Shown here in pieces: positions 18,379 to 27,347 of a DNA stretch of 64,000 bases. The notes under the pieces are model-generated. The model was not told where the DNA came from. It saw only the letters and a program-made list of their open reading frames with translations, and did no database searches. The translations under genes and the position numbers were made by a program. How positions within the stretch are numbered: the stretch's first letter is position 1; each line of letters opens with the position of its first letter. This DNA is from Chryseobacterium wanjuense. GTDB taxonomy: Bacteria; Bacteroidota; Bacteroidia; Flavobacteriales; Weeksellaceae. The stretch lies in assembly GCF_900111495.1 (NCBI RefSeq), contig NZ_FOIU01000001.1, positions 1,116,001 through 1,180,000 on the forward strand, read 5' to 3'.

Positions 18379-18414
18379 ATTTTATTTTAATTATATTTGA
18401 ATAAAGGTTTATAA

Positions 18415-18499
18415 AGATGCTTCGACTTCGCTCAGCATGACACCGCTACAAATGACGGTTAGTATTAGGACTGTCATGCTGAGCGAAGTCGAAGCATCT
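18415..18499. repeat. Perfect 28-bp palindromic repeat (REP-like)
   Basis: Arms at 18415-18442 and 18472-18499 are perfectly complementary over 28 bases, starting AGATGCTTCGACTTCGCTCA, with a 29-base loop. Related sequences occur at about 39995-40205. It lies between pepE and dacB and can act as a bidirectional terminator. Confidence 0.85.
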
Positions 18500-18532
18500 C
18501 TAAAAAAATAATTTACAAGAGATTAAAACGCA

Positions 18533-19903
18533 ATGAAAAAAGCATTTGCCATTCTTACTTTATCCACACAAATTTTTTTTGCACAGAATATTTCTCAGAA
18601 ATTGGATGCCGCAACCAAAAATCTGATGGATTCTTCGGGAGCAATTTCTTCCAGTTTGTCTTTCTATGTTTCCGATGAAAACGGAAATTTTATTTACGAA
18701 TATCAGGGAAATAAAGGACTTTCTACAGCTTCTACGCAAAAGATATTTACCGCAGCAGCTGCTTTGGAAACGTTAGGGAAAAATTATACCTATACAACCA
18801 CTTCCAGCTATTCCGGGACTGTTTCAGGAGGAGTTTTAAAAGGAAATCTTTTCATCAGTTCAAACGGTGATCCTACATTGGGAAGCTGGAGATATGATGC
18901 TTATAAGCCTGAAAATTTTAGACAAAAATTAATTGAAGCCATAAAAAAATCCGGAATTACAAAAATTTCGGGTGATGTTATTATAGATGACTCTTATTTT
19001 GATCATCAGACGATTCCCGGAGGCTGGCCTTGGGATGATCTGGGAAACTATTATGGAGCAGGAGTTTGGGGCATCAACTGGAGAGAAAATCAGTTTGATA
19101 TTAATATTAACGGGAAGGATTTTAAAGGATTTTCCTATCCTTTGGAAGGCGTCAATTGGCTGAATGATTTGAAAGTGGGCGGAAGTTCAGACCAAAGTTT
19201 GATTTTCACGGCACCACATTCCAATGTCGCGTTAATTAATGGGACTTTACCTTCAAAAACGGTCACCGTTTCAGGTTCTACACCGAATCCGCCACTGCAG
19301 TTGGGTGTTGAAGTCAAACAATGGTTAAAAGAATCAGGAATTGATTTTTCAGGAAAAGTGGTCACGAATTCCCAGCTTGAAATCGAAGGAAAAAAAGTGT
19401 TGGAAGCTCCAAAAGAAAATGTAATTTTTACGTATCAGTCGCCGACTTTGGATAAAATTATTTACTGGTTTTTAAGAAAAAGCATCAATCTTTACGGTGA
19501 AACGTTAATTAAAACATTAGGAAAAGAGAAAAAAGGAAACCCAAGTTTTAAAAGTGGAGTCGCTTTTCTGAAAGAATTCTGGAAGTCGAAAGGAATCAAT
19601 ACGAATATGATCAATTTTGCCGACGGGAGCGGGCTTTCACCACAGAATTATGTTTCGTCAAAAGCAGAAGTTCAGGCTTTATTATATGCCAAAAAACAGC
19701 CTTGGTTTGAGTCTTATTACGATGGTTTCCCGACCCAGGACAACGGCATGAAAATGAAAAGCGGAACAATGAGGGATACAAAATCTTTTGCAGGCTACCA
19801 CACCTCGAAAGATGGAAAAAAATATGTATTTTCAATCATTATTAACAATTATCAGGGAAGCGGAAGTTCGGAGCTGCAGAAAATTCTGAATGTTTTAAAA
19901 TAA
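18533..19903 (+). CDS. dacB: D-alanyl-D-alanine carboxypeptidase/endopeptidase (PBP4 type)
   Basis: A 456-residue periplasmic penicillin-binding protein of peptidase family S13. A signal peptide ends near FFAQ (residue 18). The SxxK motif is STQKIF near residue 65, the second motif is in DGSGLSPQN, and the KTG-type motif is KSGTM. A large insertion between the first two motifs is normal for PBP4. It trims or cleaves peptide crosslinks in peptidoglycan. The histidine kinase gene begins 6 bases downstream, so the two share an operon. Confidence 0.92.
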   Translation: MKKAFAILTLSTQIFFAQNISQKLDAATKNLMDSSGAISSSLSFYVSDENGNFIYEYQGNKGLSTASTQKIFTAAAALETLGKNYTYTTTSSYSGTVSGGVLKGNLFISSNGDPTLGSWRYDAYKPENFRQKLIEAIKKSGITKISGDVIIDDSYFDHQTIPGGWPWDDLGNYYGAGVWGINWRENQFDININGKDFKGFSYPLEGVNWLNDLKVGGSSDQSLIFTAPHSNVALINGTLPSKTVTVSGSTPNPPLQLGVEVKQWLKESGIDFSGKVVTNSQLEIEGKKVLEAPKENVIFTYQSPTLDKIIYWFLRKSINLYGETLIKTLGKEKKGNPSFKSGVAFLKEFWKSKGINTNMINFADGSGLSPQNYVSSKAEVQALLYAKKQPWFESYYDGFPTQDNGMKMKSGTMRDTKSFAGYHTSKDGKKYVFSIIINNYQGSGSSELQKILNVLK

Positions 19904-19909
19904 ATTACT

Positions 19910-21064
19910 TTGAGAAAGTCAATATTTGCAAGACTTAATAACTGGATTATTTTTACTTTAATGACAATTGTTGTCCTCACGATTGTCATCGCTTCGACTG
20001 TTATTGTCAGTTTTCTTCGTAAAGAAGAGGTAAAAAGGGTGGATATTTTGGTAAGTGCCCTGAAATTTCAGCAGGAAGTGACAAACCCCAATCTGGAAGT
20101 TCAGGCATTGCTTCTTCAGATTTATAGCTCAAATACAACGATTCCCCTGATCATTTTAGATCAGGACGATCAGATTATAGAACATAAAAATCTTCCCCAG
20201 GATATAGGGAATGATCCCATAAAAATAAAGGCTTTGGCAAAAAAAATGGCCAAAAGCTATGCTCCCATCGAAATTGAAATTGTAAAAGGAAATAAACAGA
20301 TTGTTTACTATGATAACTCTCCGTTGCTTAATAATCTTCAGTATTCACCTTATATTTTAGGATTTTTTATTCTTTCTTATTTTGGATTTTCTTTCTGGTT
20401 TTTCAGGACGATCAAGAAAACGGATGAAGGATATCTCTGGGCTGGATTGGCCAAAGAAACAGCCCATCAAATCGGAACTCCTTTATCTTCTATGATTGGC
20501 TGGATGGAGATTATGAAGCTCGATACACCTGATTCTGAAGGGGTTCGTGAGATTGAAAAAGATATTGAACGATTAAGAACTATTTCTGAAAGATTTTCAA
20601 AAATTGGTTCTGTTCCAGAGCTTAATGACAAAAATTTTAATGCCACGATCCGGGAGAATTACGATTATTTAAAAACAAGAATTTCAAGGAAAATAAACTT
20701 TGGACTGCATCTTCCGAATTACGAAATTTCAGTTCCTCACAACAAAATCCTGATGAGCTGGGTAATTGAAAATCTGGTGAAAAATGCTGTAGATGCGATG
20801 AAAGGCGAAGGTTCAATCTCCATTTCCGTTTTTGAAAGAAACAAAAATATTTTGGTTGAAGTGCAGGATAACGGAAGCGGAATGACCAAGCAACAGGCCA
20901 GAAATGCCTTCAAACCTGGATATTCTACAAAAAAAAGAGGTTGGGGATTGGGGTTGTCTTTAGCAAAAAGAGTTATTCAGGAATATCATAACGGGGACAT
21001 TAAAATCGTACAGACGGAAATAGGAAAGGGAACGACTTTTAGAATTATGATTAAGAAAGCTTGA
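19910..21064 (+). CDS. Membrane sensor histidine kinase (TTG start)
   Basis: A 384-residue histidine kinase. Two membrane segments (about residues 12-35 and 145-165) flank a periplasmic sensor region of about 110 residues. The dimerisation/phospho-acceptor helix reads AKETAHQIGTPLSSM, with the active His in AHQIG. The N box is ENLVKNAVDAM, G1 is DNGSGM and G2 is GWGLGLSL. The start is TTG at 19910, only 6 bases after dacB; this keeps the basic N terminus before the first helix, whereas the first ATG would cut into that helix. No response-regulator gene is adjacent. Coupling to dacB suggests sensing of the envelope (inference). Confidence 0.85.
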   Translation: MRKSIFARLNNWIIFTLMTIVVLTIVIASTVIVSFLRKEEVKRVDILVSALKFQQEVTNPNLEVQALLLQIYSSNTTIPLIILDQDDQIIEHKNLPQDIGNDPIKIKALAKKMAKSYAPIEIEIVKGNKQIVYYDNSPLLNNLQYSPYILGFFILSYFGFSFWFFRTIKKTDEGYLWAGLAKETAHQIGTPLSSMIGWMEIMKLDTPDSEGVREIEKDIERLRTISERFSKIGSVPELNDKNFNATIRENYDYLKTRISRKINFGLHLPNYEISVPHNKILMSWVIENLVKNAVDAMKGEGSISISVFERNKNILVEVQDNGSGMTKQQARNAFKPGYSTKKRGWGLGLSLAKRVIQEYHNGDIKIVQTEIGKGTTFRIMIKKA

Positions 21065-21072
21065 TATATTTA

Positions 21073-21172
21073 AACACGAATAACATTAATTTTTTCACCA
21101 ATTACCACTAATTTTTAGATACTAAAATTAATGATTGTGTTTATTTGTGAAAAAATTAATGTTATTCGTGTT
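21073..21172. repeat. 26-bp perfect inverted repeat between convergent genes
   Basis: Arms 21073-21098 and 21147-21172 match over all 26 bases, beginning AACACGAATAACATTAATT. The inner part contains a second, imperfect copy of the unit CACTAATTTTTAG with its complement, so the whole 100-base stretch can fold as one long hairpin. Confidence 0.85.
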
Positions 21173-21190
21173 AAAAGAAAAAATTAAAAA

Positions 21191-23056
21191 TTATTTTTTC
21201 CCGGTTAGCCACTGATCCTGCAATTTTTGTTCTGCCGGAGTCGGATTTGGTTTAAACTGAAGCGTTTCCACGGTCATTTTATCCAAAACAGCTTTTCCTT
21301 TAAGGTCGATTCTGTCTGTTTTATCACCGTTCTTTCTTAGAACAGTTACCGTTACATTTTGTCCTTCTTTAATAGTTTTAGCATAGCCAATAAATTCCTG
21401 AATGTTCTGGATGTTGATTGTTTTCCCGTCCAAAGCAACGATTTTGTCTGTAATTTTGAAGCCGATACTTTTTGAGAAAGGAGATAACGCTGAGCTTTCA
21501 TCAAACACAAATGCATTGTCCTTATCGTCGTATCCTGTCTGTTGTGGATCTTTAATGAACCAGAAAATAGGCGGCGTTTCTTGTGATTTCAGTTCTACAC
21601 CTACCATACTCAGGTATTGTGCGTAAGGCGTCGGCTGATCTCCTGCAATATATTTGTTGTAGAAATCTTTTACCTGCGGATAGCCTGTAACTGCCACTAA
21701 TTCATCAACTAGCTTATCATCTTTGAAAGGTTTGTTTTCACCAAATCTCTGAGATAATTTTCTGATCATATCGCGGTAGCCCATTTCCCCGTTGGAAAGT
21801 TTTCTTAATTCAATATCAAGACACATCGCCAGAAGAGCTCCTTTTTCGTAAACGTTTCTGTACTGATCTTTGTATTCATCTTTAAGAACGTTTTTACTCA
21901 TCACCGTAAAAGGCATCGTGTCGTTGTAGTTCTTAGAGTTGGTGATTTTTTCGTTCATTCTTTGAAGGAATTCATCTTTGGTGATCAAACCTTCCTGAAT
22001 CTGGAACAAATTGGCAAAATATTCCGTTCCGCCTTCATACATCCAAAGATGCTGAGACATTTTAGGATCTGCATAATCGAAGTAATGGATCTCTTCCGAA
22101 TGTGTTTTCAAAGGATTCACCGTATGGAAAAACTCGTGAGAAACAACATCTGTGATGGTTTTGTCAATCGCTTCTTTTGGCATCATTTCAGGCAAAACAA
22201 CACTTGTCGATTCGTGGTGTTCCAATGCTCCGAAACCTTTTATCTGCGGGCCTTCACCTCCTGAAAGGTAAAGCATGATCGCATATTTTTTATTGGTATT
22301 CATATCCCCCAAAAATTTCTTCTGAGCGATTACCATTTTTTCTAAATTTTCTTTAAAATCTGCCGCTTTATATTTCCCTGTCGGAGAATAAACGCCCAAT
22401 ACAAGATCCATTCCTCCTGCATTGAAAGTGATATAATCCGGCTTGGTGTACATGAGCGGAGAATCGGTAACTTTTGCATAGTTGGCTAAAGTATAAGTAT
22501 CCGTAGATTCAGATTTGTCCTGATCTACCAAAGCTGTTGTTCCGTAGAAATCATTCGGTTTCTGAATCACGAGCTGATAAGGAACATCCTGCATATTGTC
22601 GATATACCCAATGAAACCGTGGGTGTTGATTAAATAGATTTTCCCGGCTTCAATATCTGTTCCTGAAGGTGAAAATACCGCTTTATGTTTTGAATTATCC
22701 AACTCATCATCGAAACTGTCGTTTACCAGATAAGTAACTTTGCTTAGATTCTGAGCGTTTTTTAATGAATATGTATTGTCATTTACTTTAGTGAAAGCGA
22801 TTTCTTTTCCTTTGTTATCCAAAAATTTGATTCCTTCTACGAATCTTCCGTAGTCATCTACAGAATAGGTTCCGGGAACGGTTTTTGGAAAATGAAATTT
22901 TACATCACCGGATTTCATTTTTGGAAATTCCATCGTCACGGCAACTTTATCGTCTTTTACATTCACCAGATCGATTGTCGTTTTAATTGACTGGGCATTC
23001 ACCATAAAGGCAGTCAATACACCCAAGCTTAGTGCTATTTTTTTCATTGAGTTCAA
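21191..23056 (-). CDS. M61 family metallopeptidase with PDZ domain
   Basis: A 621-residue exported peptidase related to glycyl aminopeptidase. A signal peptide ends near VNAQ. An N-terminal beta domain covers about residues 25-180. The zinc motif is HEFFH near residue 306, with the downstream ligand region MYEGGTEYFANL. A PDZ-like domain sits near the C terminus (around LSPFSKSIGFKITDKIVALDGK). The start may be the first Met or the third residue onward (MKK). It is a single gene; the M1 gene upstream on the same strand is separated by about 160 bases with a terminator. Confidence 0.9.
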   Translation of the reverse strand: MNSMKKIALSLGVLTAFMVNAQSIKTTIDLVNVKDDKVAVTMEFPKMKSGDVKFHFPKTVPGTYSVDDYGRFVEGIKFLDNKGKEIAFTKVNDNTYSLKNAQNLSKVTYLVNDSFDDELDNSKHKAVFSPSGTDIEAGKIYLINTHGFIGYIDNMQDVPYQLVIQKPNDFYGTTALVDQDKSESTDTYTLANYAKVTDSPLMYTKPDYITFNAGGMDLVLGVYSPTGKYKAADFKENLEKMVIAQKKFLGDMNTNKKYAIMLYLSGGEGPQIKGFGALEHHESTSVVLPEMMPKEAIDKTITDVVSHEFFHTVNPLKTHSEEIHYFDYADPKMSQHLWMYEGGTEYFANLFQIQEGLITKDEFLQRMNEKITNSKNYNDTMPFTVMSKNVLKDEYKDQYRNVYEKGALLAMCLDIELRKLSNGEMGYRDMIRKLSQRFGENKPFKDDKLVDELVAVTGYPQVKDFYNKYIAGDQPTPYAQYLSMVGVELKSQETPPIFWFIKDPQQTGYDDKDNAFVFDESSALSPFSKSIGFKITDKIVALDGKTINIQNIQEFIGYAKTIKEGQNVTVTVLRKNGDKTDRIDLKGKAVLDKMTVETLQFKPNPTPAEQKLQDQWLTGKK

Positions 23057-23176
23057 ATTATAACTAAGTAGTTGACGAAAAATTAATTTTGTTACAAAGG
23101 AAATATTAAACTTATCTTAAATCTGATCAAAATATCATACGAAAAGCTTTAAATATTTATAAATTATAAAAGAAAA

Positions 23177-23210
23177 AGGGCAATATTAATGTCTCAATAT
23201 TGCCCTTCTT
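23177..23210 (-). terminator. Terminator of the M1 peptidase gene
   Basis: AGGGCAATATT at 23177-23187 pairs with AATATTGCCCT at 23196-23206; the A-rich left flank is the U tract for the leftward gene. Confidence 0.85.
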
Positions 23211-23213
23211 AAT

Positions 23214-24845
23214 TTACTGTACTTTTTTATAATGAATAAAATAGTTCTTGTTAAACTGTACCGGAGTTCCTTTTTTCAGTTTTACGGTCTGCCATTGTTC
23301 GGTTGGGGTAATGGTTTGTTCGCCGTCAATTCTCACAGGAAGCTTAAGGTTTTTTACAATATCGGTATATCGGAATTTCAGCTCTTCTCCTTTTTGAGAA
23401 TACTCCAAAGTAGGAACTTTTGTTGATCTTAAATATTGATTGAAAACGCTCGAAAAATCAATTCCCGATTTCTTTGAAATATAATCTTCAACCTGCTGTG
23501 TCGTTACGGTCTGATGATAAAAATCTTTATTTAAACCTCTTAAAATTTGTCTAAATTTTTCATCATTATTAATGACCTGACGAATGGTATGAAGCATACT
23601 TGCTCCTTTTGGATACATATCGCCGCTTCCTTCATTTCTCACCCCATATTTTCCGATAATAGGAATATCGTTGTCGACTGTTTTGTGGATTCCCTGCATA
23701 TAGGTATCTGCAGATTTTTTATCCATAAATTTTTCTGTGAAAAGAACTTCAGAATACATGGTAAATCCTTCGTGAACCCACATATCTGCCTGATCTTTTG
23801 CCGTAATATTATTTGCAAACCATTCGTGGCCGCTTTCATGAACGATGATATAGTCCCAGTTTAATCCGACTCCCGTTCCTGAAAGATCATTTCCTAAATA
23901 GCCGTTCTGGTAGCCGTTTCCGTACGCAACATTACTCTGATGCTCCATTCCCAGATAAGGTGAATCTACCAATTTATAAGAATCTTCGTAGAAAGGATAT
24001 GGGCCAAACCAATATTCAAACGCTGAAAGCATCGGTTTTACCTGCTGGAATTGTTTTTTTGCTTTATCTAAATTATAATCCAACACCCAGTAATCGAGAT
24101 CCAAATTGCCTTTTTCACCCTTATATTTATCTTTAAAATTCACATATTTTCCAATATTCGGGATAATGGAGTAGGCGTTGATCGGGTTTTTCACTTCCCA
24201 GGTATAAGCCATTTTATCGCCCTCGGCTTTTTTATCGATTAATCTTCCGTTTCCGACCCCAACTAAGTCTTTTGGGGTAATGATTTTCATGATAACTCCA
24301 TTATCCGGTTCATCGCTCCAGATATCTTTTGTAGGAAGCCAGATGGAAGCTCCGATGCCTTCATCTGCAACACTCATCCAGGGATTTCCTTTCTCATCCG
24401 TTGTGAAAACCCAGCCTCCATCCCAAGGCGCACGTTTGGCGATCGTAGGATTTCCGGAATAGGTAATATTGATGGTATATTTTTCTCCTTTTTTGAAGTT
24501 TTTATTGGTTTTAATCCAAATAAAATCACCGTCCTGCTGATAGTTTGCAATCGGGAAACTGGCCTCAACTTTATCAGCTTTCATGGGCTGCTGAAGATCA
24601 ATCTGAAACGTAGGATTCGTAACGTCTTTTATGATTTCAAAACTGATGGTATTGTTCCCTTTAATGCTTTTCTGTGCAAAATCGGGCTCAACGGACAAAT
24701 CATATTTTTTCACATCCCAAAAATTTCGGAATTCTGTGTTGGAACCTTTTAAAGTATCTTGTTTTGTATAAACTTTATCTTTTTCAAAGAATTGCCCGAA
24801 AACCAATCCTGATGCAAATAAAAGTGTGTACGACAGCTTTTTCAT
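23214..24845 (-). CDS. M1 family metallopeptidase
   Basis: A 543-residue exported aminopeptidase-like protein with a signal peptide ending near VFGQ. The zinc motif HESGHEWFANN is at about residue 337, with the third ligand in HEGFTMYSE further on. The exopeptidase motif reads GMEHQ rather than the classical GAMEN, common in this Bacteroidota subfamily. The N-terminal beta saddle (about residues 45-200) is intact, and the long C-terminal helical domain of large M1 enzymes is missing. It lies next to the M61 gene, suggesting peptide scavenging at the cell surface (inference). Confidence 0.9.
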   Translation of the reverse strand: MKKLSYTLLFASGLVFGQFFEKDKVYTKQDTLKGSNTEFRNFWDVKKYDLSVEPDFAQKSIKGNNTISFEIIKDVTNPTFQIDLQQPMKADKVEASFPIANYQQDGDFIWIKTNKNFKKGEKYTINITYSGNPTIAKRAPWDGGWVFTTDEKGNPWMSVADEGIGASIWLPTKDIWSDEPDNGVIMKIITPKDLVGVGNGRLIDKKAEGDKMAYTWEVKNPINAYSIIPNIGKYVNFKDKYKGEKGNLDLDYWVLDYNLDKAKKQFQQVKPMLSAFEYWFGPYPFYEDSYKLVDSPYLGMEHQSNVAYGNGYQNGYLGNDLSGTGVGLNWDYIIVHESGHEWFANNITAKDQADMWVHEGFTMYSEVLFTEKFMDKKSADTYMQGIHKTVDNDIPIIGKYGVRNEGSGDMYPKGASMLHTIRQVINNDEKFRQILRGLNKDFYHQTVTTQQVEDYISKKSGIDFSSVFNQYLRSTKVPTLEYSQKGEELKFRYTDIVKNLKLPVRIDGEQTITPTEQWQTVKLKKGTPVQFNKNYFIHYKKVQ

Positions 24846-24967
24846 TCGAATTAAATTAATCTTTCCAAAAATAGAAAATTAATCAATAGTAAGGTCTTGA
24901 AATTGAAAAATTGTTGAATTGCTTTCTTGTTTATTAATTTTTTAAACCGGATGATGCTTTATTAACC

Positions 24968-25060
24968 GATGTCATTCTGAATGACGTGAAGCATAGTGAA
25001 GGAGAATCTATTTCCATCACACCAAATTTAAGATTCTTTAAGGATGACAAAAATTGTGGT
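24968..25060. repeat. Imperfect palindromic repeat (GTCATTCTGA type)
   Basis: GTCATTCTGAATGACGTGAA at about 24970 and the reverse-type AGATTCTTTAAGGATGACA near 25030 form a degenerate hairpin of the same family as those at 15526 and 43792. The rest of the 432-base gap holds the left att site and integrase arm-like repeats. Confidence 0.6.
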
Positions 25061-25091
25061 TTTCTGAATGTTGAAATGAAAGACGAAGACG

Positions 25092-25106
25092 CTAGCCCCG
25101 ATTGGA
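25092..25106. repeat. Left attachment site (attL core)
   Basis: CTAGCCCCGATTGGA, identical to the right copy. On this side the core lies within CGCTAG-11 bases-CTAGCG, an inverted repeat typical of recombinase core-binding sites. Confidence 0.7.
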
Positions 25107-25216
25107 CTAGCGGTTGAATTTACATGAATCTTAACGCATTATAAATCCCTGTAAATATGGGGATTTATATCTAATTGAATACAACTGAATATAATTGAAT
25201 TTAACTATATATCAAG

Positions 25217-25233
25217 TTAATTCGGGAGTAAAT
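25217..25233 (+). repeat. Candidate integrase arm site, left
   Basis: TTAATTCGGGAGTAAAT is repeated with one change at 38811-38827 near the right end, in the same orientation. It overlaps the region where the -33 element of the integrase promoter would be. Three ATTGAAT-like units at about 11-base spacing lie just before it. Confidence 0.5.
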
Positions 25234-25246
25234 CGGAAATATTAAT

Positions 25247-25254
25247 TATCTTTG
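25247..25254 (+). promoter_or_regulatory. Promoter -7 element of the integrase gene
   Basis: TATCTTTG ends 23 bases before the ATG at 25278; no clear -33 TTG. Confidence 0.5.
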
Positions 25255-25277
25255 AGTACACCTAAAATAAGCATTTT

Positions 25278-26591
25278 ATGGCAAATATAGAATTTGGAGT
25301 TTATAGTAAAAAAGTTCCTGTGAATCTGAATATACGATTTTATCACAACAAAATCGATATTAATGCAAAAACGAACATCTTTATTTTTGATTCGGATTTT
25401 AAATTCAAGAAAATATCAAAAGGAAAAAAGAGTTCCAGAAGTGTTGATATTGTCAATGCAGATGTCAGAGAAAAAACGGATAAGCTCAAAAGAAACGTTT
25501 TTGACCGATTTATCGAAGATTTTCCTAAAGGCAATAAGATTGATTCTGATTGGCTAATCAAAATCATTAACGACTTCCATGAAAGACCAGAAGGAGAAGA
25601 CGACCCGAGATATTATTTTTATCCGTTTGCCAAACAGTTTATCAAAGAATCAGAAACTAAAATCAATCCTAGAACAGGTACTTTGCTAGACCACAAAACC
25701 ATCACGAGACATTATTATACGCTCGGACTTATCAATGATTTTCAGGACTATTTAGGTCAAAAACTGAGAATCACAGATATTGGTTTAGATTTTCATAACA
25801 AGTTTATCTATTATATGAAAGAAGTATGTACTTCTTATAGCAATACTACGATTGATAAGCAGTTGACAACCGTCAAACAGTATATCAGAGAAGCTGAGCA
25901 GAAAGGATACAAAATTAATCCTGAAATCAAAAGCAGAAACTTTACCATAAAAAAAGATGAAACGATTGATACTTACCTGAATGAAGAAGAAATAGACCTT
26001 ATTTTTAACTATGACCTTTCGGGCAATGAGGAATTGAACGAAGTTAGAGATTTATTTATTACAGGGCTGTGGACGGGACTCAGAATCTCGGATTTGAAGC
26101 GAATTAACAGTTTTGATATTTCCAATAACAGAATTAAGATTGTGGAAACGGAGAAAACAGGCAGTTTTGTCGAAATTCCGATACATCCGCATTTAAAGCA
26201 GATTATCGAGAAAAGAGAGGGTGTTTTGCCGAAAGTTACTCAACACAAGTTTAATGAAGATGTAAAGGTACTGTGCGAATTAGTGGGAATTACGGAAGTT
26301 ATTTTGGGTGGTTTAAAGAATCCTGAAACCAACCGAAAAGAAAAAGGATATTATCCAAAATTCAAACTCATCTCTTCTCACACCTGCCGTAGGTCTTTTG
26401 TATCGAATCATTATGGAAAACTGGACGATAAAACGGTTATGGCGATTACAGGACACAAATCGCATAGTACATTCTTAGATTATGTCAAAACGTCCAAAAG
26501 AGAACACGCTGAAAAGCTCGAAAAGTATTGGACGGAACAGGAAGAAACCAAAAAAGCAAAAAGAACTCAGGTAAAACCGAAGAAAAAATAA
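25278..26591 (+). CDS. Tyrosine recombinase (integrase) of the island
   Basis: A 437-residue tyrosine recombinase with the Bacteroidota layout: an arm-binding beta domain (residues about 1-100), a SAM-like core-binding domain (about 115-220) and a catalytic domain. Catalytic residues are visible as the Arg in TGLRISDL near 269, HTCRR, GHKSHST and the Tyr in FLDYVKT. It sits 170 bases inside the left att core, pointing into the element, and should catalyse integration and excision at the 15-bp core. The C terminus is Lys-rich. Confidence 0.93.
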   Translation: MANIEFGVYSKKVPVNLNIRFYHNKIDINAKTNIFIFDSDFKFKKISKGKKSSRSVDIVNADVREKTDKLKRNVFDRFIEDFPKGNKIDSDWLIKIINDFHERPEGEDDPRYYFYPFAKQFIKESETKINPRTGTLLDHKTITRHYYTLGLINDFQDYLGQKLRITDIGLDFHNKFIYYMKEVCTSYSNTTIDKQLTTVKQYIREAEQKGYKINPEIKSRNFTIKKDETIDTYLNEEEIDLIFNYDLSGNEELNEVRDLFITGLWTGLRISDLKRINSFDISNNRIKIVETEKTGSFVEIPIHPHLKQIIEKREGVLPKVTQHKFNEDVKVLCELVGITEVILGGLKNPETNRKEKGYYPKFKLISSHTCRRSFVSNHYGKLDDKTVMAITGHKSHSTFLDYVKTSKREHAEKLEKYWTEQEETKKAKRTQVKPKKK

Positions 26592-27214
26592 CATTTGGCA
26601 CAGTATTTGAATTCGATTTGAGAGTTTTAAATCTGAAAAATAAAATATATCACTTAGTAGTGATTAATGTGTAAGTAAGAGGAGAAACGAGCGAAAAAGT
26701 TCTTTAAGGTTATTTCAAGTATGTGATATTAGAAACACTAATTATCAAAACAAGTCCAACTCATGGAACGACCACGCCAACGCTTTAAAACCGTAAACAG
26801 TGGGGGGATGGCAGAAACATTTTGTTTCATGTGGGATAATTATGTCTTGTAATGTCAAAAAGTCGGTAAATTGAGGATTAGGCTTTCCTTGCAGAAAAAA
26901 GCACCGCAACGAATATTTTTCAATGCGGATAATCCCGACCGAACTAAATCATACTTACAAAAAGTCCTCATTGGTGCGACCCTACCGAGCAGATGCTAAA
27001 TATTGGGAGGGGCAGGAATTTATTCAGGGGGATAATTATGTCTAATCAGGAAATAATCAACATTTTTAATATAAAAAATCTTAAAGGCTTCGGCTTGGGG
27101 ATGCACCCGTATAAAACGTATTCAGTAGGAAACTGAAAAATATCTATTTTCAAACTCAGGAGGATAAATATATCCGAATAACAAAATTTTAATAATTATT
27201 ATAACTAACATATA
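26592..27214 (+). other. Long non-coding stretch with repeats and clustered hairpins
   Basis: This 623-base stretch has no convincing gene. It contains a 15-bp direct repeat, GGGATAATTATGTCT, at 26833-26847 and 27029-27043. Each copy falls at the end of a tiny reading frame (26763-26852, 29 codons; 26923-27045, 40 codons), so both end in DNYV-like residues. No strong ribosome binding site precedes either. A GAAAC-ATTTT-GTTTC hairpin lies near 26815. The last 130 bases hold a cluster of hairpins described separately. Confidence 0.5.
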
Positions 27215-27245
27215 GACTCAACCTTAACGGTTGGGTCTTTTTTTA
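27090..27245 (+). ncRNA. Candidate structured RNA ending at tandem terminators
   Basis: Within 90 bases there are four short hairpins: GGG/CCC (27098-27108), CGT/ACG (27108-27118), CAGT/ACTG (27123-27135) and GGATA/TATCC (27162-27175). A rho-independent terminator follows at 27215-27245. No reading frame covers it. The promoter and the true 5' end are not identified, so the RNA could be much longer. Confidence 0.4.
27215..27245 (+). terminator. First of two tandem terminators upstream of the HTH gene
   Basis: GACTCAACC at 27215-27223 pairs with GGTTGGGTC at 27229-27237 (one G:U), followed by seven or more T. Confidence 0.85.
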
Positions 27246-27263
27246 TATCTAAACATCAACGAG

Positions 27264-27290
27264 ACTGTCCAAAAAGGGCAGTTTTTTTTT
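27264..27290 (+). terminator. Second tandem terminator upstream of the HTH gene
   Basis: ACTGTCC at 27264-27270 pairs with GGGCAGT at 27276-27282, followed by eight T. Confidence 0.8.
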
Positions 27291-27347
27291 ATGTCTGTAT
27301 GTCAGGTAATTGAACAGATAAATTAACAATATAACAAACAATAAATT

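Noticed and set aside
26592..27290. Retron or group II intron
   Set aside because: No reverse transcriptase and no domain V or msr/msd-like fold was found.
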